Assembly (NCBI GenBank): GCA_028065135.1
Contig: JAPTWR010000114.1
Location: forward strand, 1,323-65,322
Source of the DNA: Acidithiobacillus sp.
GTDB taxonomy: Bacteria > Pseudomonadota > Gammaproteobacteria > Acidithiobacillales > Acidithiobacillaceae
Direction of reading: 5' to 3'
Length of the DNA: 64,000 bases
Shown: positions 9,330 to 17,058 of the stretch, piece after piece
How positions within the stretch are numbered: position 1 is the first letter of the stretch
Layout: every line of letters starts with the position of its first letter
Translations under genes and position numbers: made by a program
Notes under the pieces: generated by a model
What the model was told of the DNA's origin: nothing
Seen by the model: only the letters and a program-made list of their open reading frames with translations
Databases searched by the model: none

Positions 9330-9728
9330 ATGAAGAACGCACGCTTAATTTGGCGCAATAATCGAAAGCGCCAAGCCATTAAAAAGATTTTTACATCCGT
9401 GATTTTAGTTTTGGCTTTTGCCGGCTGCGCGAAATCCGGCTCAGACAATCCACTTAAGTTGCCGTCTGACTGCTTAAAGAAACTCTGCGCAATATCCGCC
9501 CTGGAAAAAACCGGGATTTTGTTCAAGCTAGGTGCGGACCTACCAGAAGGCAGCATAAATTCATCGGTACGTGACTTCTGGGATATCCAAGAAAATGACC
9601 ACTCATTATTATGGAGGCAGGCAGAAGACATTTGCGGAGATATGGAACAGGATATCCTGCCGAAAAATTTGACTGAAAAACAGACGGACAACATTCTCCT
9701 AGGGTGCCACGCTGAGAATCTATTATGA
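9330..9728 (+). CDS. Small putative lipoprotein
   Basis: A 132-residue protein on the strand opposite the pilus operon. A basic N-terminus (KNARLIWRNNRKRQ) leads to a hydrophobic run ending in the lipobox LAFAGC, so the mature protein should be a lipoprotein. The mature part has several Cys (CLKKLC, DICGDM, GCHAENLL) that could form disulfides. AAGGA lies nine bases before the ATG. No family is recognised. It converges with the gene ending at 9729, with no gap, and may be a late insertion into the minus-strand cluster. Confidence 0.65.
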   Translation: MKNARLIWRNNRKRQAIKKIFTSVILVLAFAGCAKSGSDNPLKLPSDCLKKLCAISALEKTGILFKLGADLPEGSINSSVRDFWDIQENDHSLLWRQAEDICGDMEQDILPKNLTEKQTDNILLGCHAENLL

Positions 9729-10142
9729 TTAGCCATGTTCCAGCACCATTATTTTCAGACGATCTTTGGAATTTGACAAAGGGAGTTTGACGCCGTGTTT
9801 TTGATTGGCGGGTATCATTGCCTCACCATGCACAAAATAGTTATGCCGTATTGCATAACTGAAATTTACCAACACAGCATACGGTCCTTTTTGGATCATA
9901 GATAAATTTATCAGAGATGGGTCGTGCCGAACAATTATTGCGCTCTGGATACCATTTTGTAGTCTGCTGCTGGCGAAAAGAAAAAACGGTTTTCCTTTTA
10001 TTTCTCCATGTATGACGATGTTGGCCGCACGCGGAGCGTGCGAGCACATGGCATACTGCACGCCTGCATAGGAAATAGAGCCGATAATTCCGACGGCCAA
10101 CAATCCGATAGTGATATTTTTGTGTGATAAAGCTGTCATCAA
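9729..10142 (-). CDS. Hypothetical membrane-anchored protein
   Basis: A 137-residue protein with one N-terminal membrane segment or signal anchor (ITIGLLAVGIIGSISYAG) and a mostly beta periplasmic domain. I do not recognise a family. The start could be either of two adjacent ATG codons (MM). It is the minus-strand gene following the short ATPase-like gene and may be a minor pilus-assembly component, judged only by position. Confidence 0.6.
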   Translation of the reverse strand: MMTALSHKNITIGLLAVGIIGSISYAGVQYAMCSHAPRAANIVIHGEIKGKPFFLFASSRLQNGIQSAIIVRHDPSLINLSMIQKGPYAVLVNFSYAIRHNYFVHGEAMIPANQKHGVKLPLSNSKDRLKIMVLEHG

Positions 10143-10207
10143 ATCACCCGCGTCAAATCTCGCACTGATGCTTGCAACACTCTATCTGCAAGCAAGAAAA
10201 ATAGCAC

Positions 10208-10510
10208 CTAAAGACCGCATCCAATAATTATGTTAATGCCAATCTCACGTTTGTTTCTATAATGAGAGATTTCTTCACAAGATACGCCATCCACAATAAT
10301 CACATCCGGATCAAGGCGTGCGGCTTTCTGAAAAGAAGATGCGCGCGCTTCGGAGGTGTTTGCCAGAAACTGCCACACATCACGCATGGATGTTTGAAAT
10401 GGCTTCTGAAAAATCCCTACGATTTTTTTGTTCTCTGAAAAATCAAGTAAGGCATTCTCAATCAGGGTGTAACGGCTATCAACTTGTTTTTCACAAATGA
10501 TGCTTTGCAT
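10208..10510 (-). CDS. Short protein resembling the Walker B region of secretion ATPases
   Basis: A 100-residue protein with a perfect ribosome site (AAAGGAGG, nine bases before ATG), so it is likely expressed. The segment ARLDPDVIIVDGVSCEE strongly recalls the Asp-box/Walker B region of GspE/PilT ATPases (RQDPDVILVGEMRD), and the upstream stretch with Phe and Ala runs in the same spacing. There is no Walker A. It could be a degenerate PilT/TcpT-like remnant or a small regulator that mimics part of the ATPase. The assignment rests on short similarity seen by eye. Confidence 0.55.
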   Translation of the reverse strand: MQSIICEKQVDSRYTLIENALLDFSENKKIVGIFQKPFQTSMRDVWQFLANTSEARASSFQKAARLDPDVIIVDGVSCEEISHYRNKREIGINIIIGCGL

Positions 10511-10623
10511 AAGTACAGCCTCCTTTCAGTAACTATCGATTTCCCTTTGGTTTGACAAAAAGCTAAAAATAATTACACCTTGCGACACGGGAAATTGCGG
10601 AGATGCTTTAGCGAATTCCGACC

Positions 10624-11922
10624 TCACTCCCCACCCCCCGCGCCGCTGATTACCACGGTATTGTTCGCCGTATGAAACACCGCATGGACGTTCGCGCCAT
10701 TCGCGGAAAGCGCCTGAATCACCTGGCTGACCGCCTTCTGAAAATCACCGCTGAACGTCGTGGTGTTCGGCACCTGCCAGTCTTCCGGCACCTGCCAGAT
10801 CACCGTCCAGGCGGCTTGTTTGGCCCATTTCTGGAGGTCGGTCAGGATGAGATCACCACGGTTGAGGATGAAGACGGGGGTGGCATGTGCAAGAGAATTT
10901 ATTGGTAGATTACCGGTACTTGATATGGTTGTTTCGCCAATATTATGACCTTTTGCAATTTCCCCATTGGATTGTTGCGGCATGGCCACGTCTGTAATGG
11001 TGGAGTTGGATGGTACCGTTGCCAATGGCTCTTTTGCATTGGAGATCCCTGGTATGCCAACTAAAAGCTCAGGAGTTGGATCAATTAAGATGCTCCGTTT
11101 CTCGAAGTTGATATGGGCCACCCAGGCATCGGATTTGGCCATGCGATTCAGGCTGGTGGTCCAGAGACCCTTATGCCAAGTAACAGGAATAGTTGGAGAG
11201 ATGTATTTACTGATATGGGTCTGCCAGCCTTCTGGGACGATGTGGAACAGTGCCCGTTGAAGTGGCATGATGCGGCCTTCTGCACCAGGAATGAAAAACA
11301 CTTCGGAATGGTGGCGGGGCTGGAGGGCAGGGTGCATCCACTGGTCCGGCACGGAAGGAGAGTTCCTTTTGGGCGACACAGTGATGGGTGCATGGGGGTT
11401 TTTGATGCCTGCCACTTGAGATAGCGCGGTTTTTCCCTTTGTGTTTTTGATTGCCACAGGAGCTGCAGGCGTTTGAGCTACCACAGGCATCGTATTGGCA
11501 ATAGTAGCTTGCGCTCCTGAAACTAACGCCATTTGTCGCGCGGCCCCAGTCGCTGTAGCGTTCACGACGCCTCTGGTAGTAGCGAAACTCCACTGAGTAG
11601 ACAATCCGTTAACTACCCAGTAAGGGCCTTTACGCGCAGGGGATTGTAGCCCGCTGCCGCCTGTAGCCGCCTGCAACTGAATATTAGAAGGCAGGGACAC
11701 GTATGTGTGCGATTCTCCGGAAAACACTTGCGCCTGGATATCGGATGGTGACGACACCACATAACCAAACTGATAGTGGCCGGTTGCCGGTCCGCTACCG
11801 CTTTCGTTCATGGATATGGGTTGCATGGCGCAGCCGGTAGCTATCAATGCGGTGACACCCATCAATGTGGCACGCACCGCAACAGCCATTTTGCCGGAAG
11901 TGACAATTTTAGAGTCAGACAT
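10624..11922 (-). CDS. pilL: PilL-like lipoprotein with TcpQ-type C-terminal domain
   Basis: A 432-residue envelope protein. It has a lipoprotein-type signal (GVTALIATGC, Cys near 31), an N-terminal beta domain (YVSLPSNIQLQAATGG, GPYWVVNGLSTQW) reminiscent of VirB9/TraK-like proteins, a low-complexity Pro/Ala/Val linker and a C-terminal domain typical of TcpQ/PilL (LILTDLQKWAKQAAWTVIWQ, TTTFSGDFQKAVSQVIQ). Such proteins help the secretin assemble. GGAG sits eight bases before the ATG. It is the first gene of the pilus block, and a copy of the dispersed palindrome (11985-12001) lies about 63 bp upstream. Confidence 0.8.
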   Translation of the reverse strand: MSDSKIVTSGKMAVAVRATLMGVTALIATGCAMQPISMNESGSGPATGHYQFGYVVSSPSDIQAQVFSGESHTYVSLPSNIQLQAATGGSGLQSPARKGPYWVVNGLSTQWSFATTRGVVNATATGAARQMALVSGAQATIANTMPVVAQTPAAPVAIKNTKGKTALSQVAGIKNPHAPITVSPKRNSPSVPDQWMHPALQPRHHSEVFFIPGAEGRIMPLQRALFHIVPEGWQTHISKYISPTIPVTWHKGLWTTSLNRMAKSDAWVAHINFEKRSILIDPTPELLVGIPGISNAKEPLATVPSNSTITDVAMPQQSNGEIAKGHNIGETTISSTGNLPINSLAHATPVFILNRGDLILTDLQKWAKQAAWTVIWQVPEDWQVPNTTTFSGDFQKAVSQVIQALSANGANVHAVFHTANNTVVISGAGGGE

Positions 11923-11984
11923 GGAGTCTCCAGGGAAAGCAAGATATTTGGTTGGTGATGGAAAAGTGGCTCGACGATATGTTC

Positions 11985-12001
11985 GGGATCAAATTGATCC
12001 C
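11985..12001. repeat. Dispersed palindrome copy 1
   Basis: An exact copy of GGGATCAAATTGATCCC, flanked by C and G so that the symmetry extends to 19 bp. It is intergenic, about 63 bp upstream of the pilL-like start, a position suited to an operator. Confidence 0.85.
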
Positions 12002-12072
12002 GTTCAAACCATGTTGAATAGTGAAATTCTGGTTTTGATCCAATGGCGACTTGCCGTGCGTTTGTTCGAGCA

Positions 12073-12876
12073 TCAGTAGTTTCTCGCGGTATTGGTCAAG
12101 GCGATGATCGTGTCGTTTTTAACCGGGATCAAATTGATCCCGCGCGAAAGCCCTAAAGTGTTTTGCCATTTCCATGCCGGAGCGCGCCATTTGGTCATGA
12201 CTTGGTGAATGTATTGTTGCTGCCGGGCGGTGTTGCCACCGTGATATTGCCCAACGGCAGACACCCATGACCCGGTTTGCGCATAAGCGTCGCGGAGTAT
12301 TCGCGCGGCGACCGCCACATTGCGCAGGGGATTGGCTGCCGCCCGGACACTGCCAAATCGCCAGCCGTGGTACTGCCAGTCCACCTGCATTGGGCCGATG
12401 TCAACCAGCGTAATTCCGCGGGCCAGAAACCTTTTAACGGCGGCGACGGTCTGCTGCTCATTGGTGTATCGGTAAGCCTGCCCATAGACATTGAGCGTCC
12501 ACGGCCACGGTTTTCCGGATATGCCTGATTCGGTCAGACTGATCGCACGCAGAAGTCCTTTAGGCACCCCATACATTGTGCTCATCACCCGCATGGTGGA
12601 TGCAATCAATCGCGACTCGTGCGGTTTCCCTCCTGATTCAATTCGGTGTCTTATTGAGGAAAAGGTTGGTGAATTAATGACTGGTGTAGTGTTGAGTAAA
12701 GACGACTGATGGAGTGAAACGGTTGTGTTGGATATATCACCCGTTCCGGAAAGGGCCACGATGCCACTACTGTCAGACCATGCGCATTGTGTTGAGAACA
12801 ACGTCATAGAGGCGAACAGGGACAAGCTAAGATAAGCTCTACCAAAAACTGGTTTTACCTTGCTATTGCTGCCCAT
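12073..12876 (-). CDS. Conjugation-associated lytic transglycosylase (TrbN/VirB1-like)
   Basis: A 267-residue secreted SLT-family enzyme. A signal peptide (YLSLSLFASMTLFSTQCAWS) is followed by the catalytic region LLRAISLTESGISGKPWPWTLNV and VDIGPMQVDWQYH, as in conjugation and type III transglycosylases, then VAARILRDAYAQTGSW and a GQYHGG motif. The frame stays open to 12993; I chose the ATG at 12876 because it directly precedes the signal peptide, but 12936 is possible. It follows trbI, as trbN does in related systems. Its C-terminal codons contain a copy of the dispersed palindrome, read as GINLIP. Confidence 0.82.
   Translation of the reverse strand: MGSNSKVKPVFGRAYLSLSLFASMTLFSTQCAWSDSSGIVALSGTGDISNTTVSLHQSSLLNTTPVINSPTFSSIRHRIESGGKPHESRLIASTMRVMSTMYGVPKGLLRAISLTESGISGKPWPWTLNVYGQAYRYTNEQQTVAAVKRFLARGITLVDIGPMQVDWQYHGWRFGSVRAAANPLRNVAVAARILRDAYAQTGSWVSAVGQYHGGNTARQQQYIHQVMTKWRAPAWKWQNTLGLSRGINLIPVKNDTIIALTNTARNY
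12125..12141. repeat. Dispersed palindrome copy 2
   Basis: An exact copy of GGGATCAAATTGATCCC with C/G flanks, inside the 3' end of the transglycosylase gene where the minus strand encodes GINLIP. It is 140 bp from copy 1. Confidence 0.85.
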
Positions 12877-13057
12877 GAAAATCCGCGCCTCGCAAAATTT
12901 AGTTTCCCATTTTTCGTTGATTAGATTACGCTTCATTTGTCTACGTCCCTGACGTATTAAACAAACTATTTTCGACATTGTGGGGATCCGCATTATCGAA
13001 AAGACTCACGAACAATGCCGCGATGACGGGTGATGGCATGGAACAAGGAATTGCCAT

Positions 13058-14518
13058 TTAAGCGGCTCCCGCAGGCAGCATGACGGTCTTGTTGACCATG
13101 ATGCGGAAGGATGTGCCGGCAGGAACCGTGATCGTCGGCTGGATATTGGAGTAAGGTTGCAGCAGATTTTGCGCCTGCTGTTCCATAACCTGCGCTCCTG
13201 CTTGCGTTGGTGACGTACCGGATGTGCCAATAAAGGTATTCCCGCTAGCCTGGCTGTTGGGATTCGGGATGCTGTCGACGCCGGTGGTAATCATCGCGAC
13301 CAGCAGGCTGGCACCCAGATCCGTCCAGAAATGCGTATGCACATTTCCATACAGTCCATTTGCACCGCGTGGACCTGTCCCATCCATGCCGCCCAACGCT
13401 ATTTCCTTACCATCCGGAAAAATGACTCGGGTGAAACTCATCATCACCCGTGTCTGTCCATTGAACGCTTGTCCGTCGTATTTTCCTATCAAGCGTGATC
13501 CTGCCGGGATAGCGATAACGCCATTGTTGCTATATACCGTGCGTGTCACCTGTGCGATGGACATGCCCGGAGTCTGGGTGTCGAGTCTGGACACGGTCAC
13601 TGCCGGGATAATCGTGCCAGGATAAAGGGCGACCTTATGCAACGTCGGCATGGTAGGAATGATGGCGCCATAGCCGGATTGACCACTCGCCGATTTTTGC
13701 CAAGCGCTCATCGCGGATGATGGTGTCGTTGGTGTCTGCGTATGACCGCCGAGTCCGGCCATGGCCAGTTTGGTCAAAGTATTTGCGCCAAGATTCTTTT
13801 GCGCTTGGGCATTGTAGGCAGCTCGTTCCTGTGCTTTGAGTTGCGCGATTTTTTGTTCAATGCTTAATGCTGTATTGTTTGCCGCCGCAGCCGAGGTCGA
13901 GTTCGCCTTAGGAACTTCCCCGTGCAAAGCGATCAAGGGCGCCGCAGCGATTTGCGATCTATGGGCTTCAATTTGCTGTAGAGACTGCGCTGTTGGGGCA
14001 TGTTCTCCGGGAATACCCTCGCCGAAGTGCAGGTTGTTGCCGGTATCGCTTTGCGCGGATTGCCCGGAAGCCGTTAAGCCAGATACGCCACCGTGACTCG
14101 TTGATTTTGACGAAGCCCCGTTTTTTTGTTTCTGGCTGGTTAAAGCTGCCTGGTTTTCCTCCTGCAATAAATTGGTCAGCCCTACAGAGTTTTGCGTTGT
14201 GCTGTGTGGCGCCACTGTCAGGGGTTTTTGGGACGTTGCATGCGTCTTTGCCTTTATGGATTTGCTTGGCCCGCCTCCGATCAGCGCTTCAATGACGAAA
14301 GCCAGAACGATGACCAGAAATAAAAACATGGCCGCCATGAGATGGAGTTTCTTCGAGAGCAGTCCAGTTTTTGCCGGAGTTTCTGGTTTTCTTTTCAAGG
14401 TGCGATCGCGTGGGGGTGGAGGAGGTACATGGGTTTGCGGGGCGTCCACATCCTGCAGCGCTGCATCTTGGCGTGGAGCAAGCGGTGTCAGTATGTCCTC
14501 ATCCTGCGGATTAGCCAT
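13058..14518 (-). CDS. trbI: TrbI/VirB10-like conjugal transfer protein
   Basis: A 486-residue protein of the VirB10 family, which spans the periplasm and links inner and outer membranes in the T4SS. It has a Pro-rich cytoplasmic N-terminus (PPPPPRDR), one membrane span near 45-65 (LMAAMFLFLVIVLAFVIEAL), a long Gln/Ala/Ser-rich periplasmic linker and the conserved C-terminal barrel (LYPGTIIPAVTVSRLDT, VYSNNGVIAIPAGSRLIG, FTRVIFPDGKEIALGG, VPAGTSFRIMVNKTV). The ATG at 14518 has GGGAG eight bases upstream and overlaps the end of trbG by 8 bp; the upstream ATG at 14539 is less likely. Confidence 0.93.
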   Translation of the reverse strand: MANPQDEDILTPLAPRQDAALQDVDAPQTHVPPPPPRDRTLKRKPETPAKTGLLSKKLHLMAAMFLFLVIVLAFVIEALIGGGPSKSIKAKTHATSQKPLTVAPHSTTQNSVGLTNLLQEENQAALTSQKQKNGASSKSTSHGGVSGLTASGQSAQSDTGNNLHFGEGIPGEHAPTAQSLQQIEAHRSQIAAAPLIALHGEVPKANSTSAAAANNTALSIEQKIAQLKAQERAAYNAQAQKNLGANTLTKLAMAGLGGHTQTPTTPSSAMSAWQKSASGQSGYGAIIPTMPTLHKVALYPGTIIPAVTVSRLDTQTPGMSIAQVTRTVYSNNGVIAIPAGSRLIGKYDGQAFNGQTRVMMSFTRVIFPDGKEIALGGMDGTGPRGANGLYGNVHTHFWTDLGASLLVAMITTGVDSIPNPNSQASGNTFIGTSGTSPTQAGAQVMEQQAQNLLQPYSNIQPTITVPAGTSFRIMVNKTVMLPAGAA

Positions 14519-15329
14519 GATTTTGCTCCCGAATAACAAAAACCTTCCGGTTGCCGATGCGGAGTTCGGCTTTTTTGAACAATTGCTGGACGATTATGTA
14601 ATGACCACGGATGGTGTAATTAGCGATGGAGTATTGACCATGTTCTTTAACGAATAAGGCTGGCAACGGCGCATTTCCTGACAAGGGAACGGAGATCCAG
14701 GTGAAAGTACCGTTGTTGAAAACCTCTGTCGGCTTGAATGAAGCATCACCACTTACCCGATAGCCAAAGTGAAGATTGCTCATGTCTTTGATACTTTCAG
14801 CCTGGCCGTCATCTCCGTGTTGGCTCGCATGATGAGATGTGTTGGTTACCTGAGCAGACGCAGGCGTTGGAGCGGGTGGCGTAAAAATGGGCAAGGCCGA
14901 TTTTAGCGCAACCATTGGTCCTGACATCCAGGATACCTGCTGGTACCAGTCATTATTTTTACTGGACGTGATCAGCAGTTGATAGGTATGCAGATTGGTA
15001 ACCAGCGTTCCTGAGGTTTCCAGTCCTGCCTGGGTGGGTTTTAAAAACACATTCCCCGGTGCGTCAGCGGTGATCCACTGGTCCGTATTGCCGAGCACCA
15101 GCGTTTCCATGACCTCGCCAGGCGCCAACCGTAAATCGGTGATCATGTGCGGGCGTGTTTTCACATGGAAAACCGTTTCTGGGCTATAAGTGAATCTCAC
15201 AACATTATGACTGTCCGGCGACACGATCGGGATGGCACCGTCGGCAAAAGCGCAAGAGACAGACATCGGTATCAGACACATAGAGATCGCGCACAGGCGC
15301 AACAGACGGAACTTATTGAACGAATGCAT
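14511..15329 (-). CDS. trbG: TrbG/VirB9-like conjugal transfer protein
   Basis: A 272-residue periplasmic/outer-membrane protein of the VirB9/TrbG/CagX family. A signal peptide (LCAISMCLIPMSVSCAFADG) is followed by an N-terminal domain (VVRFTYSPETVFHVKTRPHMITDLRLAPGE-like region) and a C-terminal domain (FGYRVSGDASFKPTEVFNNG, TFTWISVP, FVKEHGQYSIANYTIRGHY, LRIGNRKVFVIRE), as in the outer-membrane core complex. I chose the ATG at 15329 (AAGG upstream) over 15350. It is co-transcribed with trbF and trbI. Confidence 0.92.
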   Translation of the reverse strand: MHSFNKFRLLRLCAISMCLIPMSVSCAFADGAIPIVSPDSHNVVRFTYSPETVFHVKTRPHMITDLRLAPGEVMETLVLGNTDQWITADAPGNVFLKPTQAGLETSGTLVTNLHTYQLLITSSKNNDWYQQVSWMSGPMVALKSALPIFTPPAPTPASAQVTNTSHHASQHGDDGQAESIKDMSNLHFGYRVSGDASFKPTEVFNNGTFTWISVPLSGNAPLPALFVKEHGQYSIANYTIRGHYIIVQQLFKKAELRIGNRKVFVIREQNHG

Positions 15330-15392
15330 GGGCCGTAACCTTTTTGGCATTTGGAAGCAGAAAAACGAGAAATGGCGGCATCAGATTCTCCT

Positions 15393-16100
15393 TCACGGCT
15401 GAGACAAGCTCGGAGTGATGGAGAAGTTCTTCACCCTGAAACCAATAGGATTCGCGTAAGCTTGTTCCACGGTGGTTGGAGGGGTTAGCGTGTATGAAAT
15501 CGTGATGTCGAATTGCTGTGACGTGGTTTTGCCATGGACTTCTTTCGTCCTGGTGGCTCGGATGAATGCGTGACCAGGGCTCATGAAGCTGGTACTGTCT
15601 ATAGTGACCGTGCTTATTAATCCAGGGGTGGTTTCAAGGACATAAATTGGTTTATGAATACTGACCCAGTTTTTGAAAAGCTGTACGGCCGGTCCTTCCG
15701 TTTCACCGTAGGCATGCTTGAGATAACCAACAGTTAATGTCCGGTTCAGTGTCAACATATCGCGCACCCAAACCGCCATGAAATACTGAACTTCCAATTG
15801 GGATGGTGAGAACTGCCCAGCTATTTGAATTGGACGTGATATTGGTGTACCAGTTTTGGCGTTGACAGGGACGATCCATGGCACTTCCTTGTGGAACGGG
15901 ATCAATTCAAAGATTGCCGCGGAAAGAAATAGCACCGAGATCCCAAATACCATCACCAGCATGTACGCCCTGTTTCGTTCCACCATGGGCTTTACATAGA
16001 TCTCGTACCACGAGCCTTTTGGTGTTTTATTACGGTGCGTGGCGGGAATGTTGTCTGTGGATGTCTGACGTTTCATTGTAAACAAGGGCGCTGTCTCCAT
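15393..16100 (-). CDS. trbF: TrbF/VirB8-like conjugal transfer protein
   Basis: A 235-residue bitopic inner-membrane protein of the VirB8/TrbF family. A cytoplasmic N-terminus is followed by one span (AYMLVMVFGISVLFLSAAIFE, about 46-66) and a periplasmic domain with family features (QYFMAVWVRDMLTLNRTL, FIRATRTKEVHGK, FDITISYTLTPPTT, NPIGFRVKNFSI). It acts as an assembly factor of the T4SS core. The ATG could be at 16100 or 16076; neither has a strong ribosome site. It is the first gene of the trbF-G-I block, with a dispersed palindrome about 119 bp upstream. Confidence 0.9.
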   Translation of the reverse strand: METAPLFTMKRQTSTDNIPATHRNKTPKGSWYEIYVKPMVERNRAYMLVMVFGISVLFLSAAIFELIPFHKEVPWIVPVNAKTGTPISRPIQIAGQFSPSQLEVQYFMAVWVRDMLTLNRTLTVGYLKHAYGETEGPAVQLFKNWVSIHKPIYVLETTPGLISTVTIDSTSFMSPGHAFIRATRTKEVHGKTTSQQFDITISYTLTPPTTVEQAYANPIGFRVKNFSITPSLSQP

Positions 16101-16218
16101 TCTGTCCGGGACATGCTAACCTATGCGTTTTGATGCTATAGCGACATTAACAAGATAAATTTTGGTTATTTGGTTTCGTTATCATGAACTCGTCTACTTG
16201 GAGAAAACTTGTAATTCT

Positions 16219-16235
16219 GGGATCAAATTGATCCC
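16219..16235. repeat. Dispersed palindrome copy 3
   Basis: An exact GGGATCAAATTGATCCC copy in the 209-bp gap upstream of trbF, placed where an operator for the trbF-G-I block would lie. Confidence 0.85.
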
Positions 16236-16309
16236 GGTGAAGGTGTTATGGCTAGGTATTGACAAGATTCAGACAAAGCAAAGGGACCATGAAGGCCCCT
16301 TGCACTAAC

Positions 16310-16798
16310 TCAGTGGATCTGGTGATGCTGAAATGCTTCATCCGCTGAAGCATTCTTGGCCCGCATGAAAGCGGGCTGTTCGTACTGATCCCAATCAACC
16401 ACGGGGCTAACCGGAACCGCAGGGGTCGCTGCGGCCTTCGCCTGTGCGACCTTGTTGGTGCGGTAGACCTGGTACTTGCCTACTGCAGCCTTACCGCCAG
16501 CCTTGCTCACCATGAGGGTGAACCGACTGACTTTCCTGATTCCCGCCCAGAGGCGGGGTGCGGTCCACTTGATCCCCCTGAAGAGAAGGACGGTGGACTT
16601 GTGCATAAGCCCTGGACCTTTGGGGGTCGCGGGCACCGCCGCGACCGGAGCGGTGACTTGCTCAGCCACCCTTGCATGCCGCTTTTCAGCGAGCAAGGTG
16701 GCGCGGGTTGCCCGCGTATGAGACCGCCAAGCGAGACCAGCGGGTATCCAAAAGCCGAATGACGCAATGGTCATGAATACGTCTGGTTTTGTCCACAT
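16310..16798 (-). CDS. Hypothetical basic protein with N-terminal membrane segment
   Basis: A 162-residue protein. It starts at 16798, where AAAAGGAG precedes the ATG; the longer open frame to 16936 runs through the operator-like repeats and is unlikely. One hydrophobic segment (VFMTIASFGFWIPAGLAW) is followed by a Lys/Arg/Ala-rich tail with Pro-Val stretches. No family is recognised. It sits between the AAA+/NERD module and trbF and is divergent from the AAA+ gene, sharing an upstream region with a pair of palindromes. Confidence 0.65.
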   Translation of the reverse strand: MWTKPDVFMTIASFGFWIPAGLAWRSHTRATRATLLAEKRHARVAEQVTAPVAAVPATPKGPGLMHKSTVLLFRGIKWTAPRLWAGIRKVSRFTLMVSKAGGKAAVGKYQVYRTNKVAQAKAAATPAVPVSPVVDWDQYEQPAFMRAKNASADEAFQHHQIH

Positions 16799-16839
16799 GG
16801 TATTTCTCCTTTTCCGGATAAAGGTCGGGAGATCCACCA

Positions 16840-16870
16840 CCCATATGGGAGGATGAATCTCCCATATGGG
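16840..16870. promoter_or_regulatory. Paired CCCATATGGG operator-like palindromes
   Basis: Two CCCATATGGG palindromes (16840-16849 and 16861-16870) lie 21 bp centre to centre, two helical turns apart. Together they form a larger inverted repeat with 12-bp arms (CCCATATGGGAG and its complement) around a 7-bp spacer. They lie in the gap between the divergent genes at 16798(-) and 17059(+), about 42 bp upstream of the minus-strand start. This is the geometry of a site for a cooperative dimeric repressor. Confidence 0.7.
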
Positions 16871-17058
16871 AACTACATGAACGACGGTAGCTAGCCGTCG
16901 TGATATTCTGGCTGTAATGCCGCCAGTGGTCATCACCGAAGAAAGTCGATGCGCTTTGAGACTTGATCATGACACGTGTCGTACCACTGAAAATTGCCAA
17001 GAACACAAATTTTCATGGCATAATAATTGTGTAAAATAACCTCGTGTGGAGGACTGTG

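Noticed and set aside
11985..12141. Reading the GGGATCAAATTGATCCC copies as transcription terminators.
   Set aside because: The symmetry is continuous through one central base, leaving no loop, there is no U-run, and copies occur within coding sequence. A double-stranded protein site fits better.
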